Shown piece after piece: positions 32,183 to 40,297 of a stretch of DNA of 64,000 bases. Made by a program: the position numbers and the translations under genes. Below the pieces are notes generated by a model. It was given only the letters and a program-made list of their open reading frames with translations. It searched no databases and had not been told where the DNA came from. Position 1 is the first letter of the stretch, and every line of letters begins with the position of its first letter. This DNA is from CAWCJL01 sp963795775 (GTDB lineage: Bacteria > Acidobacteriota > Terriglobia > Terriglobales > Acidobacteriaceae): assembly GCA_963795775.1 (NCBI GenBank), contig CAWCJL010000002.1, positions 248,001 to 312,000 of the forward strand, given 5' to 3'.

Positions 32183-34405
32183 TTATTTCTGATCTGCTGC
32201 CGTAGCTGTCTCGAGATCCGAATGCAGATGCCACGGCACGCTCTCGCTGGATACCTCGGGGTGCGCCCGTAGAAAGGCCAGCGCTGCTGTGTTCGCCATC
32301 GGATCGTCTTTCTTCTCCGCGAAGAGCGCCGACTGCTCGGATGCCTTGTCCTTCATGCCTAACCGGCGATAAATGATGGCGAGGTTATAGTGCGCCGACA
32401 AATCATCGGGATCGATTCCCTGCACCGCTTCATACTGCACCCGCGCGAGATCGTACTTGTGCTGCTGGTAATAGCTGAAGCCGAGCTCGCGATGCGCATC
32501 GGGTGAGAGCGGGAAGGCTTCGATCACGGTCTTCAGGTTGCCCACTGCCGAGTCAAGATCGCCTTCGTTCCGCTCCACCAGCGCCTGGTAGTACAGCGCA
32601 CGGGAGTTATTCGGGCTCATGCTGAGCGCCTTCTTCAGGCTCTGCCCCGCCAGATCGTACTTCTCCCACTGATAGTAGACCAGCCCGAGATTGGTATAGG
32701 CGTCGGCATAATCCGGCCGCATCTTGGCCACGGTGTTGAAGGCGTCCACGGCTTCTGCGTACTGCTGTTCGTCGAGCAGCGCGATGCCGAAGTTGTTCCA
32801 CCGCATCCAGTCGGCGTTGTCGTCGGGAGCAGCAGGCTGTGGCTTGTTCTCGCCGAGCACAAGTGTGCGGCTCCGCTCCGCCATATCGACTACCGGGTAC
32901 GCCGGATGCTTGTCGCCAAGAACGAAGTTCGTGTAGGGCTCATCGAAGTGCCGGTAGTTGACGCGCGCCGTCACGGTATACGGGCCCTTGCCATCCTTGG
33001 GCAGCCGGAACTGGTAGCGGATCAACGTGGATCGTCCCGGGCGAATCGTGGTATCCGACGCAATCGCCTTCCGGAACCAGATCTCGTGCTTGGTCAGCAG
33101 GTGTCCGTCCTTGTCGAGCAGGCGCGTGATGAAGCTGTGGGCGCCATCATCCAGCGTGCCATCCGGTTTGAGATAGCCGCTGTGCAGCAGAACCTTTCCG
33201 TCCGCGTCCTTGACTTCGAACTCCGCCCAGGCCTCGTACATGTCACGCTGCTCGGGGATTAGGGTGTGGCCGATACCCTTGTTCTGGATAACGACCATCG
33301 CCTGCACCTGATCGTTCGGCTGCAGGGTGAAGCTGGTGGAGCCAAGCGGCGCGATCAAGGGCTGCGATGCTCCCTTGCGCAGGGCAAACAGATCCACATT
33401 GAGCTTCTGGTCCTTCAGGCGCGCAATGGTTTTCTGCAGCTGTTCCGTGTACCCGTAAAGGAATGGAACGGCCGTGTTCCCGCCAAGCCAACGGTGCGAC
33501 GCAAGCATTCCCTGCTTGGCACCGTAGTCGGCCAGGGTGATGCGCTCCCGTGGCATATGGCAGGTTTGGCAGGTGGAGTAGTCCTTGGTGTAGAAGGGCA
33601 AAGGCGAGCGCTTCGCGAATGAGGACTGCTGCCACTCGTCGTACAGGCCGATTGCGCGCAGCCATTTGTATTGGTTGAGGGATTCCGGGATGTTGGCCTT
33701 ATGGCACGCCGCGCAAAACTCGGGGGACTTGTAGAAGTCCTTCATCACCGCTTGCTTGTGGCGCTCCGGATGGGCCGTGATCTCCGCGTAGTCCACCTCG
33801 CCGGGTATGGGCTTTCCGTTCTCGTCAACCATCACCGCCGGAACTCCCATGACGTAGGAACCCAATCCATAGCTGGGCTGCAGCTTCTTTATGGAATGGC
33901 AGACCGAACAGGTAATGCCATCCTGATCGAATTCCCGCTCCCGCACGACCGGATTGGGCGTGACGGCACCGGCAAACAGCTCGATCGGGTTATGGCAGCC
34001 TTCGCAGTGGCGGGCGACTTCGATTCCCTGCGTGCTCTGCAGCAGGGTCACGTTCTTCAAATAGAACGGCGTCCGGAACGAGTTGGAGTGCAGCGACTGC
34101 CTCCACTCGTGATAGGTGGCCTCGTGGCAATGCCGGCAGTACTGCGCGGTGGGGAATGCCCCGGGCTGGATGAAGTCGTCGCCCTCGATCTTTGCGTTGC
34201 TGGGCAGGAATGGCTGTCCCCTGCCGTATTTGAAGCTGTACGTCTCCCGCACCTTGGCGGCGTACTGAGCCCTGCTCTCATCAATGCTGGTACCGGCATG
34301 AACGCTCTTCAGGTACACGGCCGGAATCGCGGCAAGCAGCAGGCCTGTTGCCGCAATCTTCAACCAGGAAGCCGATGCACTCCGGTACAAATTTCGAATA
34401 TTCAT
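32183..34405 (-). CDS. Pentahaem cytochrome c fused to TPR repeats
   Basis: 740 residues. An N-terminal signal or anchor helix (IAATGLLLAAIPAVYLKSVHA) precedes a cytochrome c554/NrfA-like region. It has five CxxCH haem sites at residues 90-94, 134-138, 166-170, 231-235 and 279-283. A beta-rich middle follows (residues about 345-530, with GHTLIPEQRDMYEAWAEFEV), then about five TPR units (WNNFGIALLDEQQYAEAVDAF, AYTNLGLVYYQWEKYDLAG, AHRELGFSYYQQHKYDLARV, AHYNLAIIYRRLG). It is exported and carries electrons; the acceptor or substrate is not known. A small secreted gene follows 20 bp downstream. Confidence 0.93.
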   Translation of the reverse strand: MNIRNLYRSASASWLKIAATGLLLAAIPAVYLKSVHAGTSIDESRAQYAAKVRETYSFKYGRGQPFLPSNAKIEGDDFIQPGAFPTAQYCRHCHEATYHEWRQSLHSNSFRTPFYLKNVTLLQSTQGIEVARHCEGCHNPIELFAGAVTPNPVVREREFDQDGITCSVCHSIKKLQPSYGLGSYVMGVPAVMVDENGKPIPGEVDYAEITAHPERHKQAVMKDFYKSPEFCAACHKANIPESLNQYKWLRAIGLYDEWQQSSFAKRSPLPFYTKDYSTCQTCHMPRERITLADYGAKQGMLASHRWLGGNTAVPFLYGYTEQLQKTIARLKDQKLNVDLFALRKGASQPLIAPLGSTSFTLQPNDQVQAMVVIQNKGIGHTLIPEQRDMYEAWAEFEVKDADGKVLLHSGYLKPDGTLDDGAHSFITRLLDKDGHLLTKHEIWFRKAIASDTTIRPGRSTLIRYQFRLPKDGKGPYTVTARVNYRHFDEPYTNFVLGDKHPAYPVVDMAERSRTLVLGENKPQPAAPDDNADWMRWNNFGIALLDEQQYAEAVDAFNTVAKMRPDYADAYTNLGLVYYQWEKYDLAGQSLKKALSMSPNNSRALYYQALVERNEGDLDSAVGNLKTVIEAFPLSPDAHRELGFSYYQQHKYDLARVQYEAVQGIDPDDLSAHYNLAIIYRRLGMKDKASEQSALFAEKKDDPMANTAALAFLRAHPEVSSESVPWHLHSDLETATAADQK

Positions 34406-34622
34406 AGCTTGGACTTGCAGTGGACTCGCTTTGAACTATACCCATCGCGCACTGGCGCGAGCAAGTGTCCTGCACGCTTGAGAGCCGCATAAACACTGGG
34501 GCTTTCTGCTGCCGACGGGGTCTCCACCTTTTGATGGAGGCGAGCATCCACCGCAGGTTGTGCCGGGAGGCGGAGGAAGGTGCATCCAAGCTCTTTGATA
34601 CCTCGAAAGGAGCGAATCGCTC

Positions 34623-35144
34623 ATGAGCACACACCCTGAAGCTTCGGCGCAACCGGAAGCCGCACACCAGGTCTGGGACCTCATCAAAGACATTCATATC
34701 GCGATGCTTACCACCGCAGACGAGAACGGCACTCTATACAGCCGGCCGATGGCAACCCAGCAGGCGGAGTTTACCGGCGACCTCTTCTTCCTTACGCGTC
34801 AGCACTCGGGGAAGGTGGAAGAGATTCGGCAGAACGCGCATGTGTCGCTCACCTACACCGATCCGAAGAACAGCAATTTCGTGAGTCTTTCCGGCCGGGC
34901 GGACGTGAGCCAGGACCGCGCGAAGATTCACGAGCTATGGAACCCGATGTTTAAGGCCTGGTTCCCCGACGGCGAGGACGACCCAGAGATTTCCGTCCTG
35001 AAAGTGCATGTGGAAGATGCCGAATACTGGGAAGCGCCATCCAATGCACTGGTCCGCAACTATCGCCTGCTCAAACGCGCCGTCACCAAGGGTGAATCGA
35101 AAGTGGGCGAGCACGGAAAGATTTCACTGCAAAGCGGAACATAA
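34623..35144 (+). CDS. Pyridoxamine 5'-phosphate oxidase family (general stress protein 26-like)
   Basis: 173 residues, with an FMN-binding split-barrel fold. Landmarks are VWDLIKDIHIAMLTTADENGTLYSRPMATQ, GDLFFLTRQHSGKVEEIRQNAHVSLTYTDP, FVSLSGRADVSQDRAKIHELWNPMFKAWFPDGEDDP and LKVHVEDAEYWEAPSN. In other bacteria this type is stress-induced and binds flavin, but its substrate is unclear. The ribosome site AAAGGAG lies 8 nt upstream of the ATG. The FNT channel gene follows after 35 bp. Confidence 0.92.
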   Translation: MSTHPEASAQPEAAHQVWDLIKDIHIAMLTTADENGTLYSRPMATQQAEFTGDLFFLTRQHSGKVEEIRQNAHVSLTYTDPKNSNFVSLSGRADVSQDRAKIHELWNPMFKAWFPDGEDDPEISVLKVHVEDAEYWEAPSNALVRNYRLLKRAVTKGESKVGEHGKISLQSGT

Positions 35145-35179
35145 TTTCGTCGGGAACATTCTCCCGCCCAGGACAACGC

Positions 35180-36010
35180 ATGCCAGTAAAGAACTTCAAG
35201 CGGGATCCGCTTCTCGATAAACAGGACAGCGCATCCCAGCCGGCGCAGAGTGATCTCAAGCGACCATCCGCACGCGAGATTTACGCGCAGGTGGCGCGCA
35301 ATGGGCACGAGGAACTTCATCGCCCCGCGCGCGCCCTTGCGGTTTCGGGTCTCGCAGGCGGCTTCATGATGGGGCTCACTGCGCTGGGCACATCCATCTC
35401 GCTCGCGGAACTCGGCGAGAGCGGGGCGGCACAGTTTGTATCGCATATTCTGTATCCGCTGGGGTTCATTGCCGTCATCCTGGGACGAGCCCAGTTGTTC
35501 ACGGAAAACACGCTCTACCCGGTGGCGCTGGTGCTCGCGCAGCGAAAGCATGTGTGGAAGACGCTGCGGCTGTGGGCCATTGTGCTCACCTCAAACTGTG
35601 TCGGCGCCTTCGGCTTCGCGCTGCTGGCCGTGCGTACGGGGTCGTTGCGGCCCGCTTACGTGGCCAGCATGGCGCATCTGGGTACGGAGGCGAGCCGGCA
35701 GCCGCTCAGTCATATCTTCTGGAGCGCCGTGGTCGGCGGGTGGATCATCGCGCTGGTCGCGTGGCTGGTCAGCGGAAGTCATTCCATCAGCGGCTCTGTC
35801 ATGCTGATCTGGCTGCTGACCTTTATCGTTGGCCTGGGGCACTTCGCCCACTCGATCGCCACCAGCGGAGAGATTCTGGCCGCGGTGCTTGCGCATCAGG
35901 AGACAGCCCTGGGCTACTTCCGCTGGCTGTGGCCGGCGGTGCTGGGCAATGTGTGCGGCGGTATCCTGCTGGTCACGCTCTTGGAGTACGGCCAGGTGAA
36001 GGAAGAATAG
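35180..36010 (+). CDS. Formate/nitrite transporter (FNT) family channel
   Basis: 276 residues with about six transmembrane helices: GLAGGFMMGLTALGTSISL, FVSHILYPLGFIAVILGRAQLFTENTLYPVALVL, LRLWAIVLTSNCVGAFGFALLAV, FWSAVVGGWIIALVAWLVSG, SVMLIWLLTFIVGLGHFAHSIA and WPAVLGNVCGGILLVTLLEY. The GRAQLFTENTL and GNVCGG motifs mark the FNT pentameric channel family, in the YfdC-like branch. The N-terminal tail is long and charged. It would pass small monovalent anions such as formate, nitrite or hydrosulfide; which one cannot be told from sequence. Confidence 0.92.
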   Translation: MPVKNFKRDPLLDKQDSASQPAQSDLKRPSAREIYAQVARNGHEELHRPARALAVSGLAGGFMMGLTALGTSISLAELGESGAAQFVSHILYPLGFIAVILGRAQLFTENTLYPVALVLAQRKHVWKTLRLWAIVLTSNCVGAFGFALLAVRTGSLRPAYVASMAHLGTEASRQPLSHIFWSAVVGGWIIALVAWLVSGSHSISGSVMLIWLLTFIVGLGHFAHSIATSGEILAAVLAHQETALGYFRWLWPAVLGNVCGGILLVTLLEYGQVKEE

Positions 36011-36105
36011 TAATCAGGAGCAGAGGACAACGCGGCTGACAACATCTGCGGCGCGGAATGCGTCCAATCCAGTAGCGAAGAAAAGGCGAAATGCGGAGGA
36101 TAACG

Positions 36106-36506
36106 ATGGACGAATTGAAACAGAACGCGATGATGGCCCACCTGATCATGCGCTCGAGGAGGGCCAGGATATCGGCCATTATGGGCGCCTCACGCTGGCC
36201 ATGGTGGGCCGTCATTTCCTGGAGCATGACGAGCTTTGTGACCTGCTGGCGAAGTGTCCCGGAAGTACGCGGGAAGAAGTGGAAGTGATGGTGCGCCAGG
36301 TGGAGGCGAAAGGCTACAATCCGCCGCGCCGGGAGCGCATTCTGGAGTGGCAGAAGGAGCAGGAGTTCCCTATCTGCCCCAATCCCGAGGATCCGGACGC
36401 CTGCAACGTGTACAAGGACCTGAAATTCCCCGATTCCACCTACAAGAACATCGAACACTACCAGGAAGAGAAGTTGGAAGCGGACGATAAGACCGCTGCG
36501 GCTTGA
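36106..36506 (+). CDS. Small acidobacterial-type protein with an apparent 5' frameshift
   Basis: The ATG at 36106 has GGAGG 6 nt upstream and encodes MDELKQNA, then runs into a non-conserved-looking frame that ends at 36288. The frame one base earlier reads DDGPPDHALEEGQDIGHYGRLTLAM from 36129 and continues without stop to 36506 (AKCPGSTREEVEVMVRQVEA, YNPPRRERILEWQKEQEFPICPNPEDPDACNVYKDL). That frame has no start codon before 36201. The simplest reading is one gene with a one-base indel between 36106 and 36135. The function is unknown; the protein is soluble and acidic. Confidence 0.65.
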
Positions 36507-36524
36507 GGTTTTGGCGGCAAGGTG

Positions 36525-36553
36525 AAAGCCCCGGCTGCGGCCGGGGCTTTTTT
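36525..36553 (+). terminator. Intrinsic terminator after the small gene
   Basis: A 10-bp stem (AAAGCCCCGG with CCGGGGCTTT) and a 6-nt loop are followed by a T run on the plus strand. It also lies just beyond the rho stop codon on the other strand. Confidence 0.88.
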
Positions 36554-36574
36554 GCTTTATGGAAAGAGCAGACG

Positions 36575-37825
36575 CTAAAGCGAGTTCATCTTCTGCAGGA
36601 ACTCTGCGTTGTTGCGCGTCTTCGCCTGGCGATCGACGAGCAACTCCATGGCCTCCACCGGAGAGAGCGGATTGAGCACCTTGCGCAGAATCCAGATGCG
36701 CTGCAGGTCTTCCTTGGGGATCAGCAGTTCTTCTTTGCGCGTGCCGGAGCGCTGGATATCGATGGCCGGGAAAACACGCTTATCCACCAGTTTGCGGTCG
36801 AGGATGACTTCCATATTGCCGGTCCCCTTGAACTCTTCAAAGATGACCTCGTCCATGCGCGAGCCGGTATCGACCAGGGCGGTGGCAATGATAGTGAGCG
36901 AGCCGCCTTCTTCGATGTTGCGGGCTGCGCCGAAGAAGCGCTTGGGCCGCTGGAGCGCGTTGGAATCAACGCCGCCCGACAACACCTTGCCCGACGGCGG
37001 CACGATGGTGTTGTAAGCGCGCGCCAGGCGCGTAATGGAGTCAAGCAGGATGACTACGTCACGCTTGTGCTCCACCAGCCGCTTGGCTTTCTCGATCACC
37101 ATCTCGGCTACCTGGACGTGACGGGCCGCGGGCTCGTCAAAGGTCGAGCTGATGACTTCACCCTTTACCGAGCGCTGCATGTCCGTGACTTCTTCCGGAC
37201 GCTCGTCGATGAGCAGGACGATGAGCGCGACCTCGGGGTGATTGGTGGTGACGGAATTGGCGATGGACTGCAGCAGCATCGTCTTGCCGGTACGCGGCGG
37301 CGCTACGATCAGCCCGCGCTGGCCTTTGCCGATGGGGGTCAGCAGATCCATGACGCGCCCGCTGGCATTGTCATGGATGGTTTCCATGCGGATGCGTTCC
37401 TGCGGATACAGCGGCGTCAGGTTATCGAACAGGATTTTATTGCGGGTCTCTTCCGGAGACTCGAAGTTGATCGCCTCGATTTTGACCAGGGCGAAATATT
37501 TCTCGCCTTCGTGTGGCGGGCGGACATTGCCGCTAATGGTGTCGCCGGTCTTGAGATCGAACTTTCGTATCTGTGACGGAGACACATAGATGTCATCCGG
37601 ACCGGGCAGGTAATTGTAGTCGGGCGAACGGAGAAAACCATAGCCGTCAGGCAGGATTTCGAGCACGCCTTCGGCGAAGATGTGTCCTTCTTTTTCGCTT
37701 TGCGCCTGGAGGATTTTGAAGATCAGGTCCTGCTTGCGCAGGCCGCTGGCGCCCGGAATTTCGAGCGTGCGCGCAATGCGGCTCAATTCCGTTATGTTCT
37801 TTTCTTTCAATTCAGAGATGGTCAT
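36575..37825 (-). CDS. rho: Transcription termination factor Rho
   Basis: 416 residues. This is the hexameric ATP-dependent RNA helicase that ends transcription. The N-terminal Rho-N domain (MTISELKEKNITELSRIARTLEI) is followed by the RNA-binding cold-shock fold (GVLEILPDGYGFLRSPDYNYLPGPDDIYVSPSQIRKF). The ATPase domain has Walker A PPRTGKT at 176-182, then LIDERPEEVTDM and LLDSITRLARAYN. The C-terminus reads LNPLSPVEAMELLVDR. The length is normal, without the large insertions seen in some phyla. It is 105 bp downstream of rpoZ on the same strand. Confidence 0.98.
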   Translation of the reverse strand: MTISELKEKNITELSRIARTLEIPGASGLRKQDLIFKILQAQSEKEGHIFAEGVLEILPDGYGFLRSPDYNYLPGPDDIYVSPSQIRKFDLKTGDTISGNVRPPHEGEKYFALVKIEAINFESPEETRNKILFDNLTPLYPQERIRMETIHDNASGRVMDLLTPIGKGQRGLIVAPPRTGKTMLLQSIANSVTTNHPEVALIVLLIDERPEEVTDMQRSVKGEVISSTFDEPAARHVQVAEMVIEKAKRLVEHKRDVVILLDSITRLARAYNTIVPPSGKVLSGGVDSNALQRPKRFFGAARNIEEGGSLTIIATALVDTGSRMDEVIFEEFKGTGNMEVILDRKLVDKRVFPAIDIQRSGTRKEELLIPKEDLQRIWILRKVLNPLSPVEAMELLVDRQAKTRNNAEFLQKMNSL

Positions 37826-37911
37826 TTTTTCCTACGGGAGAAGATCTTTGGAAGGGGGTGGAGCGGAGCTGGGAGGAAGTTTGGGGAACGTGGTCAGAAT
37901 AATACAGAAAG

Positions 37912-37928
37912 GCGCGGCAGGGCCGCGC
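37912..37928 (-). terminator. Hairpin after rpoZ, weak terminator
   Basis: A perfect 7-bp GCGCGGC/GCCGCGC stem with a 3-nt loop directly follows the rpoZ stop on the minus strand. It is followed by CTTTCTGTATT, a poor U tract, so partial read-through into rho is likely. Confidence 0.5.
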
Positions 37929-37930
37929 TC

Positions 37931-38155
37931 TTAAGCTGCGCGGCGCTGCTGCACGTGCTGTTTCATGGTTTCGACCGGCGCCATGCTGGGCGCGACCGGG
38001 TTGGACTCCTGGAAGCGGATGAGCACGTCGTTCGTGGTGTCCTGCAACCGGGTATTCGGCTTGTGCAGCTTCCGGGTGGCCTTGGAAGCGAGCTGGCAAA
38101 GCTGGTAACGATTCGAAATGTGGGTAAGAGCCCCAAAGATCAGATCGGAACGCAT
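37931..38155 (-). CDS. rpoZ: RNA polymerase omega subunit-like protein
   Basis: 74 residues. The sequence matches the divergent omega subunit annotated in Acidobacteriota: LIFGALTHISNRYQLCQLASKATRKLHKPNTRLQDTTNDVLIRF. The NRYQLCQLASKATRKL stretch corresponds to the NKYELVLLAAKRARQL region of classical omega, with KATRKL for KRARQL. Omega helps assemble beta-prime. AGGAGAG lies 5 nt upstream of the ATG. The gene is preceded by a long leader with a strong promoter and followed by rho. Confidence 0.82.
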   Translation of the reverse strand: MRSDLIFGALTHISNRYQLCQLASKATRKLHKPNTRLQDTTNDVLIRFQESNPVAPSMAPVETMKQHVQQRRAA

Positions 38156-38580
38156 GTGAACTCTCCTATCGGGTGACTGTGATCACGAGGTCCCCCACTT
38201 ACTTCGTTGGTTGCCTCATTTCCAGCCTGTGTTGTTTAGCAAATTAGACGCGCGACACGCGACAAGGACACGCGCTCGCTCAGTTTTTTGATGTAATGAA
38301 CTCTGCCTCAGAACTGGTGTCAGTGGGAGCACAATGCCCCCAAGAAAGAGTCTCTCGACCAGAAAATAGCAACTCCAGGCGAAATCAAATCAGGCAGGTC
38401 CCGCTACTCAGGGCTTTCGCCTGTTCTGCCAAGAGCACTTCTTTCTACTGGCAAGGTTGAAACTAAATCGTTGCAACAGGCGGGTCAACACTTTTTTTCA
38501 TAGATTCTGGTGGGAACATCTCCGGTAAACGGTAGATGATAAGAATTATTATACTACGCCCGCCGGGCCTGTCCAACCCC
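38156..38580 (-). other. 425-bp leader region of rpoZ with possible structured RNA
   Basis: The predicted transcript starts near 38541, leaving about 385 nt before rpoZ. On the minus strand there is a small open frame (38519-38463, 18 codons, GGAG just before its ATG). A 9-bp inverted repeat CAGGCGAAA/TTTCGCCTG lies at 38376-38384 and 38415-38423, enclosing about 30 nt. A hairpin (GGGGGCA/TGCTCCC) lies near 38325-38341. No known riboswitch class was recognised. Confidence 0.45.
38548..38576 (-). promoter_or_regulatory. Near-consensus sigma-70 promoter upstream of rpoZ
   Basis: On the minus strand, TTGGAC (38576-38571), a 17-bp spacer and TATAAT (38553-38548). The -35 element sits only 5 bp past the comM stop codon. 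Confidence 0.75.
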
Positions 38581-40134
38581 TCAGCTCCAGTAGCTGCGAT
38601 CGAGGGTCCGGTATTGGATCGCCTCGGCAATATGGCTCACCGCGACCTCCGGCACGCCTTCGAGGTCGGCGATGGTGCGGGCCACTTTCAGAATGCGGTC
38701 GTGGGCGCGGGCGCTGAGCCCTTGCTGCTGCATAGCGCGTTCGAGCAGCCGCTCGGCGTCGGCGGGTAGTTCGCAATGGGTGCGGATCTGGCGGGTGCCC
38801 ATCTGCGCATTGGAGAAGATGCCTTCCGCGCTCAGTCGCTGGTGCTGCCGTTCCCTTGCCCGGAGCACGCGCGCGCGGATTTCCGCCGAGCCTTCGCTGG
38901 CCTGGCCGCCGCGCAGTTCGCGGTATTGCACGGCCGGTACCTCCACGTGAATGTCGATACGGTCCAGCAGCGGGCCGGAGACGCGGGAAATATATCGCTG
39001 CATCATGGGCGGTGTGCAGAGGCATTCTCGCGATTTGTCATTGAAATAGCCGCAGGGACACGGATTCATGGCCGCCGCCAGCATGAACCGCGCGGGAAAG
39101 CAGAGCGACATGGAGGCGCGCGCGATGGTGACCGTGCCGTCCTCAAGAGGCTGCCGCATGACTTCGAGTACGTTGCGCGGGAACTCCGGCAGCTCATCCA
39201 GAAAGAGCACGCCGTTGTGGGCGAGCGAGACCTCGCCCGGACGGGGCACGGCGCCACCGCCGATGAGGCCAGCGTCGGAGATGCTGTGGTGGGGCGAGCG
39301 GAAGGGCCGGCGCGTGACCAGGCCGGCATCGGGATCGAGCACCCCGGCGACGGAGTGGATCTTTGTCGTCTCGAGCGCTTCGGGAAAGCGCAGCGGCGCC
39401 AGGATGGACGGCAGCCGCTTTGCCAGCATCGTCTTTCCCGATCCGGGGGGCCCAATCATTAATATGTTATGGCCGCCGGCAGCCGCCACCTCCAACGCAC
39501 GCTTGGCCGTCTGCTGCCCGCGGACGTCGCGAAAATCGAAAGGAAAGTGCTGGAGTTCGTGGAGCAGGTCGCTCGATGCGACCTGGTACGGCTTGGCCTG
39601 GATTCCGCCGTTCACCGCCTGATTCAATAGTTCCCGTGTTTCGGGGAGCGACTGCACTGGATACACATTCACGCCTTCGACGACCGCAGCCTCGGGCGCG
39701 TTGGTGGCCGGCACAATCAAGTTCCGGATGCCGCGCTGCTTGGCCGCGACCGCGATCGGCAGCACGCCCGGCACGGCGCGCACGCCGCCATCGAGGCCCA
39801 GCTCGCCGGCCATAAGAAAGGTGCTCAGGTCCCGGTTCTGCAGCGCGCCATACGCGCCGAGGATACCGACCGCGATCGGAAGATCGAAGCCGGAGCCCTC
39901 CTTCTTCAGATCGGCGGGCGCGAGATTGATGGTGATATGCGTCGGTGGAATGGAGAAGCCGGAGTTCTTGATGGCCGAGCGGACGCGATCACGGCTTTCG
40001 CGGACGGCAGCGTCCGGCAGCCCTACGGTGTGGAAGATGTCTTCCTTGACCTGTATCCCGGAGAAGTCCACTTCCACGTCGATGATGTGCGCGTCAATGC
40101 CGTACACGGCAGCGCTGAGTGCTTTGAAGAGCAT
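38581..40134 (-). CDS. comM: YifB/ComM family Mg-chelatase-like AAA+ ATPase
   Basis: 517 residues. The N-terminal Lon-like fold (AAVYGIDAHIIDVEVDFSG, GLPDAAVRESRDRVRSAIKNSGF) precedes the AAA+ domain with Walker A IGPPGSGKTMLAKRL and Walker B GVLFLDELPEFPRNVLEVMRQPLEDG. A zinc-type cysteine cluster (NPCPCGYFNDKSRECLCTPP) and RVSGPLLDRIDIHVEVPAV follow. ComM is a hexameric helicase that helps integrate DNA during natural transformation in gammaproteobacteria. A similar recombination role is inferred here. No other competence genes are in the window. Confidence 0.95.
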   Translation of the reverse strand: MLFKALSAAVYGIDAHIIDVEVDFSGIQVKEDIFHTVGLPDAAVRESRDRVRSAIKNSGFSIPPTHITINLAPADLKKEGSGFDLPIAVGILGAYGALQNRDLSTFLMAGELGLDGGVRAVPGVLPIAVAAKQRGIRNLIVPATNAPEAAVVEGVNVYPVQSLPETRELLNQAVNGGIQAKPYQVASSDLLHELQHFPFDFRDVRGQQTAKRALEVAAAGGHNILMIGPPGSGKTMLAKRLPSILAPLRFPEALETTKIHSVAGVLDPDAGLVTRRPFRSPHHSISDAGLIGGGAVPRPGEVSLAHNGVLFLDELPEFPRNVLEVMRQPLEDGTVTIARASMSLCFPARFMLAAAMNPCPCGYFNDKSRECLCTPPMMQRYISRVSGPLLDRIDIHVEVPAVQYRELRGGQASEGSAEIRARVLRARERQHQRLSAEGIFSNAQMGTRQIRTHCELPADAERLLERAMQQQGLSARAHDRILKVARTIADLEGVPEVAVSHIAEAIQYRTLDRSYWS

Positions 40135-40249
40135 GGGACTCCGTCTGCGATCCCGATGAGTATAGGGAGTGCACAGGGGTCCTCAACAGGCCACAAAGGT
40201 TGCAGGGTCCGCAGAGCAAGGTGCCGCGCGCCGGGTGCGATGAAAAACG

Positions 40250-40286
40250 AGAAGCCGGCCGCGGATGGGGCTCGCAGCCGGCTTCT
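40250..40286 (-). terminator. Intrinsic terminator after the DUF1254 gene
   Basis: A 10-bp stem (AGAAGCCGGC with GCCGGCTTCT) is followed on the minus strand by CGTTTTTC. Confidence 0.85.
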
Positions 40287-40297
40287 TCAACAAGTGG

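Noticed and set aside
38341..38460. Known riboswitch (cyclic-di-GMP or cobalamin type) in the rpoZ leader
   Set aside because: Some short segments resemble parts of known consensus sequences, but the conserved cores could not be matched.
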